The notes below the pieces were generated by a model. It had not been told where the DNA came from and searched no databases. It was given only the letters and a program-made list of their open reading frames with translations. This document shows positions 33,201-39,120 of a stretch of DNA of 64,000 nt, piece by piece (positions within the stretch are counted from its first letter, which is position 1; every line of letters starts with the position of its first letter). The stretch comes from Protonemura montana (taxonomy: Eukaryota; Arthropoda; Insecta; Plecoptera; Nemouridae): NCBI GenBank assembly GCA_947568835.1, contig OX387605.1:124001-188000 (forward strand), written 5' to 3'. The position numbers and the translations under genes are program-made.

Positions 33201-35868
33201 ATGTCAATTGTGTGCAGTCCCATATGATAACCAAGTTTTAAGATCCTTGTGTGCTATGCTTGTGCTTATTGCTATGTCAATTGTGTGCAGTCCCATATGA
33301 TAACCAAGTTTTAAGATCCTTGTGTGCTAAGCTTGTGCTTATTGCTATGTCAATTGTGTGCAGTCCCATATGATAACCAAGTTTTAAGATCCTTGTGTGC
33401 TATGCTTGTGCTTATTGCTATGTCAATTGTGTGCAGTCCCATATGATAACCAAGTTTTAAGATCCTTGTGTGCTATGCTTGTGCTTATTGCTATGTCAAT
33501 TGTGTGCAGTCCCATATGATAACCAAGTTTTAAGATCCTTGTGTGCGATGCTTGTGCTTATTGCTATGTCAATTGTGTGCAGTCCCATATGATTATTACT
33601 GTACTATACACTTATAATTGAATGCATTATTATTATAACATATAATAACATAAATATTATTGTAATGTTATGATTATCATACTATATTATTATATAAATA
33701 TTCCCATGTATGGTAAACCAAGCAAAGTGTTTGTCTGCGTTGATTGATTAACTGTCTGTTAAAACGGTCTGTTTAAACTGGAAAGCATATCTTGGAGCTG
33801 TTCTTGCAATCTCTATAAATACCTTGGCAAACTCTCTGTTTAACGAGGGAGCAAACTTGTAGGCAGAGGCTTTTAATGCAGCTTCAAAAAAGCTTCAGCA
33901 GTCAAGAAACCCAGTCTGATAACCACCTGAGGTTACGCAATAAAGATATAAAATATATGTGACCTGATTTTATCTTTTTTAGCCGAGGGGTTTTATTTGT
34001 TGCCAAATAAAATGAGCCAAAAACTAGCTTAAAGGAGGTTATCGGTCAACACCGATGAACAACAAGACATGTTGCTGTAGATCTCTTCCTTAAATACCTG
34101 GAAAGCAGCAGCACGAGCAGCATGCCTCTCATGCGAGGCGGGCTCCAGTGAAAAGACATGGCAAGCAGAGGCGGCGCCGGGTCCAGCAGTGACGAGAGCG
34201 AAGGCTCGGGCGTCCCTCGAAGCGAAGGCAACTCGAGCGCCAGGAAGACGAGCCAGTGCACGACCCGCTGCGTTGGCCAGCGCAAGCCAGCGTGGGGCAG
34301 CTTCTAGCAGCACTGGTGTGGCAGCACCACGCTCTCCGCCCAATCGTCTGCCGGCAAAAACAAACACGTTACGTTCATTCAGACGCAGCTCTGTATACTT
34401 AGGATTGCAAAGTGCAAACAAATTGCAAGATATTTCTCACTCCCAAGATGTGACCATTCTCTTGACACTGCCCTGAGGATCTTTCAGAAAGTGAGTTTTG
34501 TTTTGAGATAGTGCTTAATGAAAGTTAGAACTAAACAATAAACAACATGTCTGCCTAGCCCCATCTATGACACAAACCTCAAATCCTTTCTAATCTAGAA
34601 TCCCTATTACTCACTAGAACAATTTCTAAATACTAATCATAATACATAATGTAGAATAGAGTGACTCAGGTGCTTGACTTAATCCCATACCATATATACC
34701 CATTATTTATAACTATGCACACCATTATTATTATTATGTATTTTCATCATATTATATTATACCTACCTATATATATTTTATCTCTACCACTAAGTTGCAA
34801 TTGCAATCATCTTTAGGCAAATGTTCCTCAGCACTTAGGCTCACGCAAATACTATGTTATTGTACCTACGCATTATTAAATAAATAAAAAAATAAAAAAA
34901 GCTGATTTATTGATTCTAGTGAAATCCTCCCAATTTTCCAGCAAATTTTTGTAAGTTGTGGAGATAATCGACCCCAACCTGCAGAACCACGAGCACCACG
35001 AGTTGATGACATCAAACAAATGACTCACCGAATGCAGCTCCTTACGACTTGCAAGCGACTGCCCGGCTGCAGATCTCGCGGCATCTCGATGGTGCCAAGA
35101 TACCCGACCAAGCAGCGTAACAAGCAGCCATCCGCCCCTGCAACAACGGGCCGGGGGCGGGCTGGAGGCGGCACCGCCCCCTCTTCACCAAACATTGCCC
35201 CCGTGTGGAGGTCACGGATTACCTGTCGACCACAAACAGAAACATTACCTTTGCTGCTGCTCTCAAGTGGGAACATGAGCAACAGTTTATTTCAGACCAA
35301 TGAGAATGCAAACAAATCCATCAAATTACTGGGCACACATTTACTACCACTAGTGCCAACCAAACAGTGGTTGAATAACTTGTCGCTGGCAACAATCGAG
35401 AGACTGACCTCGGCCTTGACAATATCTCCAGCACCGGGATCCTTGCCACCATAACAAAACATAATGCGCACGTCCACCAACCTTGGCGGCACGGTTCTGT
35501 GCAGTTCCTTGCCGCGGCTTGCTCTTGGGCTTCGGCCTGCTCGGGCTCTGCGCTGCTGCCCCCTCGTCGTCCGAGCTGTCAGAGTAGTAGCTCTCGGCGA
35601 TCTGCAAGCGCAGTGTGCCCCGCGCGGAGCCGATGAGTCGCACCACCTCATCATGTGGAGTGCGGCCGACACCCTGCCCATTAGCTGACACCAGGTAGTC
35701 TCCCGCACGTAGACCGGCACGCTCGGCTGGGCTGCCTGGCACGATGCAAGACAAGATGCAGGGCTGCTGGCCGGAGATCGTGAAGCCAAAACCTTGCCGG
35801 CCTCGAGCCAGTTCAACCGAACGAACGCCGTAGTTGGCGCGCTTCTTGCGGCGCCGGGATGCGTGCAT
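14919..35868 (-). CDS. RGS12: RGS12/loco homologue (R12 RGS protein), 14 coding exons
   Basis: Exons in gene order are 35868-35482, 35222-35029, 34347-34098, 31196-30931, 30597-29541, 25436-25317, 24956-24594, 21908-21726, 20836-20612, 18739-18623, 18173-18093, 17660-17564, 16111-16020 and 15251-14919. The sum is 3765 nt, 1254 aa plus TGA, and every junction is phase-compatible. Domain order is PDZ (about 16-92), PTB (about 130-330), a long linker, RGS (about 740-865), Ras-binding (about 945-1010), GoLoco (1114-1144) and a Pro-rich tail ending TSSFV. This is the order in RGS12 and fly loco. Such proteins speed GTP hydrolysis on Galpha-i/o, bind Galpha-GDP through GoLoco, and scaffold Ras/Raf signalling. 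The ATG at 35868 is the first after an in-frame TGA. The second RBD of vertebrate RGS12 is not evident. One intron uses GC-AG. Further small or alternative exons cannot be excluded. Confidence 0.93.
15297..15465 (-). mobile_element. Dispersed repeat, copy 1 (likely Penelope-like terminal repeat)
   Basis: Plus-strand sequence from ACTCATGTCTACTTGATG to CAAGCTTCCTAAATGCATC is shared with copies at 36762-36979 (same orientation), 18364-18562 (opposite) and partly 38706-38855 (opposite). This copy lacks the central hairpin segment that the others have. It lies about 190 bp from a Penelope-like endonuclease fragment whose coding strand is the same (minus), so it may be the terminal repeat of that element. 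Confidence 0.7.
15655..16003 (-). mobile_element. Penelope-like element fragment (end of GIY-YIG endonuclease) with inverted duplicate
   Basis: Read on the minus strand from about 15926, the sequence encodes VREAIEIKKQSNNFNRDD followed by LDRAWGKILQQ. This is the kind of C-terminal sequence seen after the GIY-YIG domain of Penelope-like retroelements. The last ~77 bp (about 15655-15731) recur as an imperfect inverted copy at about 15924-16003. Partial inverted copies are common in this family. The fossil starts 17 bp inside the intron after the GoLoco exon donor. Confidence 0.72.
16020..16111 (-). CDS. RGS12: RGS12/loco exon 13: GoLoco motif
   Basis: The acceptor GTGATTGCAG and phase 1 entry give the codon GAT and then LFEGLKRAQRSRLEDQRG, ending ELPDFLK at the donor. 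The DQR triad of GoLoco motifs is intact, including the Arg that reaches the nucleotide of Galpha-GDP. The motif therefore looks able to act as a guanine nucleotide dissociation inhibitor. It matches the RGS12/RGS14 version, including the following LPEFL-like segment. Confidence 0.95.
16255..16880 (+). mobile_element. Decayed LINE (jockey-like) reverse transcriptase 3' part
   Basis: The plus strand encodes LNWSLHIQKSLSKIKSTRYL, then LRRLKRIVNPNTLKLVYHAH and HSHLSNGILFWG, the conserved region after the RT core of jockey-type LINEs. It ends near NFLLQNSFYSLEKYI at about 16820. The reading frame shifts several times and there are stops, so the copy is dead. A C-run at about 16690-16709 interrupts it. 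It is antisense to the host RGS12 gene and directly followed by a 9-bp minisatellite. Confidence 0.8.
16883..17422. repeat. 9-bp minisatellite (about 60 copies) beside a LINE 3' end
   Basis: Units CATGACCTG and CATGACCAG alternate irregularly with rare variants (TGTATGACC, TGCATGTCC). All frames are open, producing spurious proteins such as repeated HDLHDQHDL or MTCMTS. It begins within about 20 bp of the end of the LINE fragment. Confidence 0.95.
17564..17660 (-). CDS. RGS12: RGS12/loco exon 12: linker before GoLoco
   Basis: A clean acceptor (TTGTGTTTCTAG) opens DSRSKKKAVETAPVVSTTT; the exon ends LLSP plus one base (donor GGTAAAC). The phase 1 exit completes Asp with the GoLoco exon. It is a basic, Ser/Thr-rich stretch with no recognised domain, placed as expected just before GoLoco. 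Confidence 0.85.
17884..18010 (-). mobile_element. SINE body fragment shared with 20.87-20.96 kb
   Basis: The stretch with AACCTAACCTAGCCTAGAAG followed by TAGCCTACTCCTGTCGAAT is repeated, diverged, at about 20870-20960. There it is joined on the minus strand to a 5S rRNA-derived array. This suggests one SINE family with a 5S-derived head and a unique body; the copy here lacks the head. Confidence 0.55.
18093..18173 (-). CDS. RGS12: RGS12/loco exon 11: linker
   Basis: An 81-nt phase 0-0 exon with strong borders (TTTGCTTGCAG and CGG|GTGAGT). It encodes SEDWGSEHSSGILGRFLRRD and ends HDKHR. No domain is recognised. Its position between the Ras-binding exon and GoLoco, with the preceding exon, is where vertebrate RGS12 has a second Ras-binding domain. 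Confidence 0.8.
18364..18562 (+). mobile_element. Dispersed repeat, copy 2, with hammerhead-like core
   Basis: Inverted copy of the repeat at 15297-15465, running from GGAAGCTTGATCTTGGTAA to GTTGAAATAGTTTTTGTTA. It keeps the central segment at 18457-18487: TTGAAGA, one base, an imperfect helix, then GAAAC. Confidence 0.75.
18623..18739 (-). CDS. RGS12: RGS12/loco exon 10: linker, possible degenerate second RBD
   Basis: A phase 0-0 exon of 39 codons, ISSRSRPAASLDEITNRVFE onward to SVK, with donor AAG|GTACGT. The acceptor (GGAAACAG) has a weak pyrimidine tract; an AG 11 bases later is an alternative but breaks the phase. A predicted helix (LDEITNRVFEELL) follows an RP pair. This faintly recalls the KPTK-E-L-P start of the second Ras-binding domain in RGS12/14, but the similarity is too weak to claim. 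Confidence 0.75.
18863..18934 (-). ncRNA. tRNA-like sequence, 72 nt, probably a relic
   Basis: On the minus strand this reads as a tRNA-like cloverleaf. The 7-bp acceptor stem has one mismatch. The D arm is GCTC/GAGC, with A box TAGCTCAATTGG. The anticodon stem has four pairs of five, the T stem four of five, and the B box GGTTCGAGTCC is perfect. The anticodon loop is CGCGACA with G, not T, at position 33, so it is unlikely to decode. A run of T on the minus strand (A-run at about 18823-18831) lies about 35 bp downstream and could end Pol III transcription. It is the only full-length copy; the neighbouring array repeats just its 5' half. Confidence 0.65.
18887..20338. repeat. 52-bp satellite made of tRNA 5' halves (about 28 copies)
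   Basis: Each 52-bp unit is, on the minus strand, the acceptor 5' strand, D arm and anticodon arm of the tRNA-like sequence at 18863-18934, and carries the Pol III A box TAGCTCAATTGG. The T arm with its B box is present only once, at the left end. The break lies at a GGGGT word shared by the start of the unit and the T stem. Copies are over 90% alike. The array fills the intron between exons 9 and 10 of RGS12/loco. Confidence 0.92.
20612..20836 (-). CDS. RGS12: RGS12/loco exon 9: Raf-like Ras-binding domain
   Basis: The acceptor GTTGCTTGACAG opens ECPGLCRVTLPDGATTVLRP, followed by LLERRGL and QPLRSDTDCVNL. CRV-LPDG and the DxDC element match the first Ras-binding domain of RGS12/RGS14 (CRVMLPDG, LDQDC). 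The domain binds activated Ras/Rap and Raf kinases. The exon ends at a strong donor (CCG|GTGAGT). Reading on past it gives VSSVAEQR and then a stop within 20 codons, which recalls a stretch of the second RBD but is probably chance. Confidence 0.92.
20870..21655 (-). repeat. 5S rRNA-derived SINE with head expanded to a 91-bp array (about 7.5 copies)
   Basis: On the minus strand each unit contains AAGTTAAGCAACACTGCGCT and TATTGGATGGGTGACC. These correspond to the internal promoter of 5S rRNA genes (A box around AGCTAAGCAG, C box TTGGATGGGAGACC). About seven heads lie in tandem (about 20965-21655), followed by a body at about 20870-20960 shared with 17884-18010. The 5' part of 5S is replaced by other sequence. 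Confidence 0.75.
21726..21908 (-). CDS. RGS12: RGS12/loco exon 8: linker between RGS and RBD, GC donor
   Basis: The acceptor CTCTTGCTGCAG opens LKKSRSDAEERQRRSLLPWQ, a basic stretch. It matches the RGS12 linker, where an EKKRKGAFFSWSRTRS-like motif sits in the same place. The exon ends APFVDK and the intron starts GCAAGC, a GC donor. Joining AAG to GAG of the RBD exon keeps phase 0. A GT three codons earlier (TTC|GTAGAC) is a weaker in-phase alternative. Confidence 0.85.
22125..24577. repeat. 47-bp minisatellite (about 52 copies) abutting the RGS exon donor
   Basis: Units of 47 bp with AACGTTCTGTCTCTACCTAG and CACTCAACGGTTTAACATT fill the intron between exons 7 and 8. The array ends 16 bp from the splice donor at 24593-24592. 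Variants include GGTTAAAC, TTATTGTTC and ACCTGGAAC types that recur in blocks, indicating multi-unit duplications. Confidence 0.96.
24594..25436 (-). CDS. RGS12: RGS12/loco exons 6-7: RGS domain
   Basis: Exons 25436-25317 and 24956-24594 (phase 0 throughout) carry the RGS domain, from SWAVSFERLLDDPVGMDAFA to RFLKSGGFQQCM. Galpha contact residues look intact: E-N in FSHENIAFY, the Asn in PVNVD, and L, D and R in NLMKFDSYPRFLKS. GTPase-activating activity is therefore expected. The exon 7 tail is Ala-rich (AATAAPAEHATPSAATAK). The donor AAG|GTTAAT leads into the 47-bp array. Confidence 0.95.
25618..25710. repeat. Degenerate 10-bp repeat
   Basis: About nine copies of a unit like GCTAGGGGTT with T or G substitutions, in an intron of RGS12/loco. 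Confidence 0.8.
26030..26600. promoter_or_regulatory. Candidate internal CpG-rich promoter of RGS12/loco
   Basis: A GC- and CpG-rich patch in the intron upstream of the RGS-domain exons. It holds a full CRE palindrome TGACGTCA at 26056-26063, a CACGTG E-box at about 26087 beside a CCATCTTGG YY1-like word, and a second GACGTCA near 26550. Fly loco and vertebrate RGS12 are known to make shorter isoforms from internal promoters. That use here is inference. A C-run and a G-run (about 26510 and 26588) flank part of it. Confidence 0.35.
26165..26316. repeat. 10-bp minisatellite GCCTGATATT (about 10 perfect copies)
   Basis: Ten near-identical tandem GCCTGATATT units flanked by diverged copies, within the CpG-rich patch. 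The perfect identity suggests recent expansion. The minus-strand frame stays open (repeated ISGNIRQYQA), without other support for coding. Confidence 0.95.
27000..27745. repeat. 68-bp minisatellite (about 11 copies)
   Basis: Tandem 68-bp units containing CTTGTCACTTTGACACACTG and GGCTGCTCC. Each unit includes a short dyad, GTTGG...CCAAC, around the GCTGCTCCTGT core. Intronic in RGS12/loco. Confidence 0.95.
28015..28157 (-). other. CpG-rich open segment, possible alternative exon of RGS12/loco
   Basis: On the minus strand, after TGTTGTCAAG, the sequence TDIAVDGSMTLCSARRGDIS continues open to ATER at an AG|GTAGCC donor-like site. Composition resembles this gene's exons rather than its introns. 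The exit phase (2) does not fit the next certain exon, whereas splicing exon 5 directly to exon 6 does fit. It may be an alternative or first exon, or not coding. Confidence 0.3.
28281..28392. repeat. Three 46-bp repeats with ATGGCC dyads
   Basis: Units run GAGTCAGCCACTCTGCTTTA and then AACATGGCCGCCATGTT, the latter an almost perfect palindrome and YY1-like. The third copy is diverged (TGGCCACC). Confidence 0.85.
28672..29506 (+). repeat. 5S rRNA-derived 91-bp array (about 9 copies), plus orientation
   Basis: The same 91-bp unit as at 20965-21655 but in the opposite orientation. Each copy carries AAGTTAAGCAACACTGCGCT, GGGTCAGGTA and TTGGATGGGTGACC, equivalents of the 5S rRNA A box, intermediate element and C box. 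No SINE body is visible. The array ends 34 bp from the donor of RGS12/loco exon 5. Confidence 0.78.
29541..30597 (-). CDS. RGS12: RGS12/loco exon 5: 352-residue low-complexity linker
   Basis: A single 1057-nt exon (acceptor TTTCTGTCACCAG, donor ATG|GTAAGT) between the PTB and RGS parts. Its first two thirds repeat degenerate units of the KYSVANVSTY/SAFSAANET type, followed by LPSVATLPSVATSL. The last part has four 13-residue copies of PMGSQDSVRSGSQ (about 29690-29815), a coding minisatellite of 39 bp. It ends SSRRRITDLM, in the place of the Arg/Ser-rich linker of RGS12. It is probably disordered. The open frame over 1 kb and the phase fit support coding. Confidence 0.85.
30931..35222 (-). CDS. 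RGS12: RGS12/loco exons 2-4: PTB (PID) domain
   Basis: Exons are 35222-35029, 34347-34098 and 31196-30931, with phases 0-2, 2-0 and 0-2. They encode VGYLGTIEMP, the hallmark start of this PTB domain; RVAFASRDARAFALVTAG; ACHVFSLEP; then LECSRSGDSSEGCAEFPADA. Next comes SSSNSDSGVGF and ILVVDV, matching RGS12 (SSNSDSGIGN, VLVVDL). The PTB domain of RGS12 is known to bind phosphotyrosine-containing channel peptides. The exons are very GC- and Ala-rich. The last intron holds a 2.4-kb minisatellite. Confidence 0.92.
31231..33593 (+). repeat. 73-bp minisatellite (about 32 copies) with 657-bp higher-order repeat
   Basis: Tandem 73-bp units with CAGTCCCATATGATAACCAA and TTGTGTGCTATGCTTGTGC. Rare variants recur at a fixed spacing: AAGTTAAAAG near 31553 and 32210, and GTGCTGTCCC near 31679 and 32336, both 657 bp (nine units) apart. 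GCGCTATG is at 31791 and 32521, 730 bp, implying one extra unit. The inverse unit occurs in WDR1 intron 3. Confidence 0.96.
33594..34090. other. AT-rich intron of RGS12/loco
   Basis: Between the 73-bp array and exon 3 I see AT-rich sequence with (TTA)-like stretches at 33595-33700 and no gene or recognisable element. Confidence 0.5.
34560..34900 (+). mobile_element. LINE 3' tail (jockey-like)
   Basis: The plus strand ends GCAAATACTATGTTATTGTA, CCTACGCATTATTAAATAAA and an A-rich tail at about 34880-34900. This is a 3' end typical of jockey-like elements in arthropods. AT-rich sequence with TTA repeats precedes it; the 5' limit is uncertain. Confidence 0.55.
35482..35868 (-). CDS. RGS12: RGS12/loco exon 1: class I PDZ domain
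   Basis: ATG at 35868 follows an in-frame TGA. The protein begins MHASRRRKKR, then VRSVELARGRQGFGFTISGQ. The carboxylate-binding loop is GFGF at residues 26-29, and His72 (TPHDEVVRLIG) starts the second helix, the mark of a class I PDZ domain. A Ser/Asp-rich acidic stretch (YYSDSSDDEG) and a Lys/Arg/Pro segment follow, ending QNRAAK at the donor. It aligns with the RGS12 N-terminus, including INRAERV in the human protein. Its class fits the TSSFV C-terminus of the same protein. Confidence 0.94.
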
Positions 35869-36757
35869 GTTCACCAATCACAAAGCGTTGAAAGCAAATT
35901 GTTCTTACATTTGATTCGCTCAAGTACACTGGCAAACTTGTACTAGACAGTTACTCGACGATGACACCTTTAGTTACCTACGCAGTATTTACTTCCTGGG
36001 ACAAAGTGCGAGTGACGTTTGTAGCGTGAATGCATCATTGCCAATGCAGGGGCATTGCAGGAGGTGAGAGGTTAGGGCCGTCCGAGATGCGAAAACGGAC
36101 AGCAAAATATCTCAAGTCTTCACTCGATTTCTAGAATTAACAATACCCTTCACGCATTACAAGAAGTTTTTCGCGGAAATTAAATAAGCGGAATCTCCGC
36201 ACAAGAGTTTCAAATAGCTTATTTAGTCAATGAACGAACTGACAGGCAACAGGTTGTTGGCGCTACTAGCGGACGTTCAAGTGGTTCGCGACTGCAAGAG
36301 GCCTTCCGAGATTAAAACACAAAGGAAGTGAGTAATAACACATTATTCAGCACGAATCGACTGCGATTTACTATAATTCCAACGCTTACAATTGACGTTG
36401 GTCGCAAAAGCTTATCTACTCCATTATGTTTGACAACGCTCGCTGCAACAGCGCGCTCTGGCAACAAAAATGCTCATTACCCAAACGTAACGGTTTTCTG
36501 TCGAAATCGAATACGTGACCAATTTCGAATTTGTAGGACATGACCGACATGACCCTCGGTAACCTTCCTTGTTCAACGTCAGTAATTGGCATGAACCCAA
36601 TTATATTAATCATAATAGCAAGCCAAAAAAAAGACATGACATTCAATAATAATACAAAAAAGAAACAATAAAAGAAACAACAAAGAAAAATAAATCTGCA
36701 AAATCTGATTTAAATTGCGAACGCTTGCAATGTGCAGGGTTTTTTATTATGATTCTT
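35869..36757. other. 5' flank of RGS12/loco
   Basis: Probable 5' UTR and promoter for the minus-strand gene. No TATA box or further exon can be called. The word GAACGCTTGCAATGTGCA near 36719, after TTTAAATTGC, also occurs (one base different) near 20523, in the intron after exon 9, so it is a small dispersed repeat. Confidence 0.4.
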
Positions 36758-36761
36758 TCTA

Positions 36762-36979
36762 GACTCATGTCCACTCATGTCTACTTGATGTAAACTTAGA
36801 ACTAGTTATGAAAAAAACTATTTCAACTGGGTTTTGAATGCTAAGTAAAGAACAACTGAATTTCCCAATGTTTCGTAACTTGTACCTGTTACTTTATCAA
36901 GGGTTAGAGCAGTCCTGACAATTTTCCAATAACAAAAGAAGCTTAACAAAATTATAACAATTACCAAGTTCAAGCTTCA
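36762..36979 (-). mobile_element. Dispersed repeat, copy 3, with hammerhead-like core
   Basis: The fullest copy of the family at 15297, 18364 and 38706. On the minus strand 36900-36870 reads TTGATAA, one base, GTAAC, loop, GTTAC, GAAAC. It lies about 190 bp from a Penelope-like endonuclease fragment, as copy 1 does. Confidence 0.75.
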
Positions 36980-37129
36980 TCATTGTTAATTGCGAGATTA
37001 ACGGATGAGTAACACTACGCGGCAGAAAAGGAAACACTTACGACAATTGTTCAACTTATAAAAATATAGAAATAAGAAGAGTACTTGAACAAATGAACCA
37101 GTTTTAAAACAAAAAAAGTAGGGAAAGAA

Positions 37130-37450
37130 ACTCTGAATTAATTAAAAGGGGAATTAGTGAAAGCATTTTGGATGAAATCAAATCCATTGTCCATTGTATC
37201 CATATGCACCTAAGATAGGAGAAAAGATAAAAAAAAGTACTGTTGATAAACCAGATTTGTACAGCATTTAGAGCAGATAGATAAATAAGTACAATGGTAA
37301 GACCAGTGAAGGATCAGGTTCCATTAGAATGAAAGGGTGTCTATGAAGTAAGTTGTGAATGTGGAAAAGTTTACATAGAAGAAACAAGTAATAAAATTAG
37401 CTCAAGAGTCGAGGAAAGACTCAGGCTCAAAAACCCAAAAACAATCAGAA
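37130..37450 (+). mobile_element. Penelope-like element fragment (start of GIY-YIG endonuclease)
   Basis: The plus strand encodes VRPVKDQVPLE and GVYEVSCECGKVYIEETSNK, the GVY-I-CxCGKVYIGxT signature at the start of the GIY-YIG domain of Penelope-like retroelements. The copy is decayed and short. It is flanked by the dispersed repeat at 36762-36979. Confidence 0.8.
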
Positions 37451-37529
37451 CAAGTTTTCAAATAAAGGAAAAGAATTATTTAATAACACATTACTACATA
37501 CTATAATAATAAGAGATAATAAGATAACA

Positions 37530-38735
37530 GTGGAATGCTTTTGTCATTTCCTCCACACTGCAGCCTCTGCATAATCTGCAGCCTCTGGACCGCTCTGTTT
37601 ACAGCCCATTGAAATATGTCAACAGCACGAGCGATGCCTGGATGGTCAACCATCCCGGTGCAACAATCAATATTTTTGACATTCCAAAAGTTGTAGAGAT
37701 GTGCTTCACGGTGTTTGCTCTGTTTAATGAGATTGTTGACCCTAAAAAGGGCCTTGGCTCTCGACGTCAGTCTCCTGAAGATGACAAGCCGTGACTTGTC
37801 GAAACGTCGAGAGCCAAGGCCCTTTTTAGGGCCAACAATCTCATTAAACAGAGCAAACACCGTGAAGCACATCTCTACATCCACCAACGGCTCTGGAAAC
37901 CTTCACCATACCATTCCAAAAGTTGTTAAACAAGCGTTGCCACATGCGATTTCACCTATGAACATTTTGTCTGGGTGCAAGGTAAGCGGTATTTCACCTT
38001 TTAATCGTGATATTTTCACAGAAGACAAGTTTGTGCCAGCGTTTGTGACAGACAGACCAAATCTTGGCGACGGAGGTGAAGAACACGTTGCTGGTGTAAG
38101 CCTTATTGAACGAGCTGACCAATTAGAGCATGCTGATATCAGTCTACTTGAAGATGTGGCAGCTGAAGTCGAGGACCGCGGTGACGTGAACAAAGTTGAC
38201 GACATCAATGAAGTAAATTACATTTTGGATGAACATTGTGTTCTAAATTCGGTTACAGGTATTTTGGAGCTTGTATTGGAATCACAGGTAGCACCAGAAC
38301 AGGTTCGTTGGCACCCATCGCAGCAGGACCGCTGAACGGTGGTGTAAATAGAGCGAACATACGTCGACACTTCACCGCAATCTTGACTGACACCGCCACG
38401 AAGAATACGTCGGCTCAACAAAAACTGAACAAAGATACGCAACGAAATGAGGCCAAACTTAAGTTAGCTTCTGTGGTTAATTTAGAAAAAAAAAAAAATG
38501 CACAAGACTGCAAAAGCTGAGACTGCGGAAGAGGAGTTGGACAACATGGACGGCGACGGAGAATATTTTTGCCTCGCCTACGACGATGCGTACTCTAGAA
38601 GCCGAGCCAATAAGATTGGGCGTCTTGCGTTATGTGCAAGAAATGCACACACAGATTGTAACAACTGCAGCGAAGACAATTCAGCGAACAAATTATATAT
38701 TATGATGGTTTTTAGACTCATGTCTACTTAATTTA
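37530..38735 (+). pseudogene. pogo/jerky-like DDE transposase fossil, interrupted by an insertion
   Basis: The plus strand encodes LQPLDRSVYSPLKYVNSTSD then ATINIFDIPKVV before 37694, and KQALPHAISPMNILSGCKVS then GISPFNRDIFTEDKFVPAF after 37926. This is the C-terminal part of pogo/jerky-type DDE transposases (LQPLDRSV, GIYPFNRNIF). Farther on, CLAYDDAYSRSRANKIGRLA with HTDC recalls the zinc-finger-like tail common in these proteins, though the frame changes between the parts. Only the 3' portion is present and frames are broken, so it is dead. A 217-bp element sits inside it. Confidence 0.82.
37695..37911. mobile_element. 217-bp hairpin element with 15-bp target duplication and hammerhead-like loop
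   Basis: The 15-mer CATTCCAAAAGTTGT occurs at 37680-37694 and 37912-37926, bounding 217 bp that interrupt the transposase fossil. Inside, 37693-37767 and 37804-37878 form a 75-bp inverted repeat with a single mismatch. The 36-nt loop holds CTGAAGA (37775-37781), GACAAG/CTTGTC as a helix, and GAAA (37801-37804), with GTC at 37766-37768 opposite. This is an insertion with target duplication, most likely a non-autonomous Penelope-related element. Confidence 0.8.
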
Positions 38736-38855
38736 TCCTTATTTATTTATTCAAACCTCTGAAGAAGTAACCAGTATATGTTACGAAATGTCGGGAAATT
38801 TAGTAGCCCTTTATTTAGCATTCAAAACCCAGTTCAAATAGTTTTTCTAAAAAAT
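38706..38855 (+). mobile_element. Dispersed repeat, copy 4, with hammerhead-like core
   Basis: Shares GAAATGTCGGGAAATTTAGT and GCATTCAAAACCCAGTT with the other copies. At 38759-38788 it reads CTGAAGA, A, GTAAC, eight-base loop, GTTAC, GAAA. The left half differs from the other copies. Confidence 0.65.
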
Positions 38856-38859
38856 CATA

Positions 38860-39120
38860 TATTTATTTTTCACTTGTTCTTTTCATATTCAATATCATGA
38901 GCCAACTCAGACGACAAGGCAAGTTGGCTCACTCGCATTCATTGCTTCATTTTTTAAAAATATTTATTAGGAACAAGAACCTGATTAAAAGTTGCAATTT
39001 TATAATCCTGAATGTCAGCTTTGATGTGATTAATAAAAACATTTAAAAAATGCTATGGTTACGTCATAAAAAAATAAAACATGACAAGTTTGCCAACTAG
39101 CCCTGGTCTTATTTTGCATT
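38860..39120. other. AT-rich spacer
   Basis: No gene or element recognised. A short inverted pair, GAGCCAACT and AGTTGGCTC, lies near 38898-38932. Confidence 0.4.

Noticed and set aside
37715-38335. 206-residue open frame as one gene
   Set aside because: It starts inside the 217-bp hairpin insertion and runs into the transposase fossil, so it is a chance fusion of two elements.
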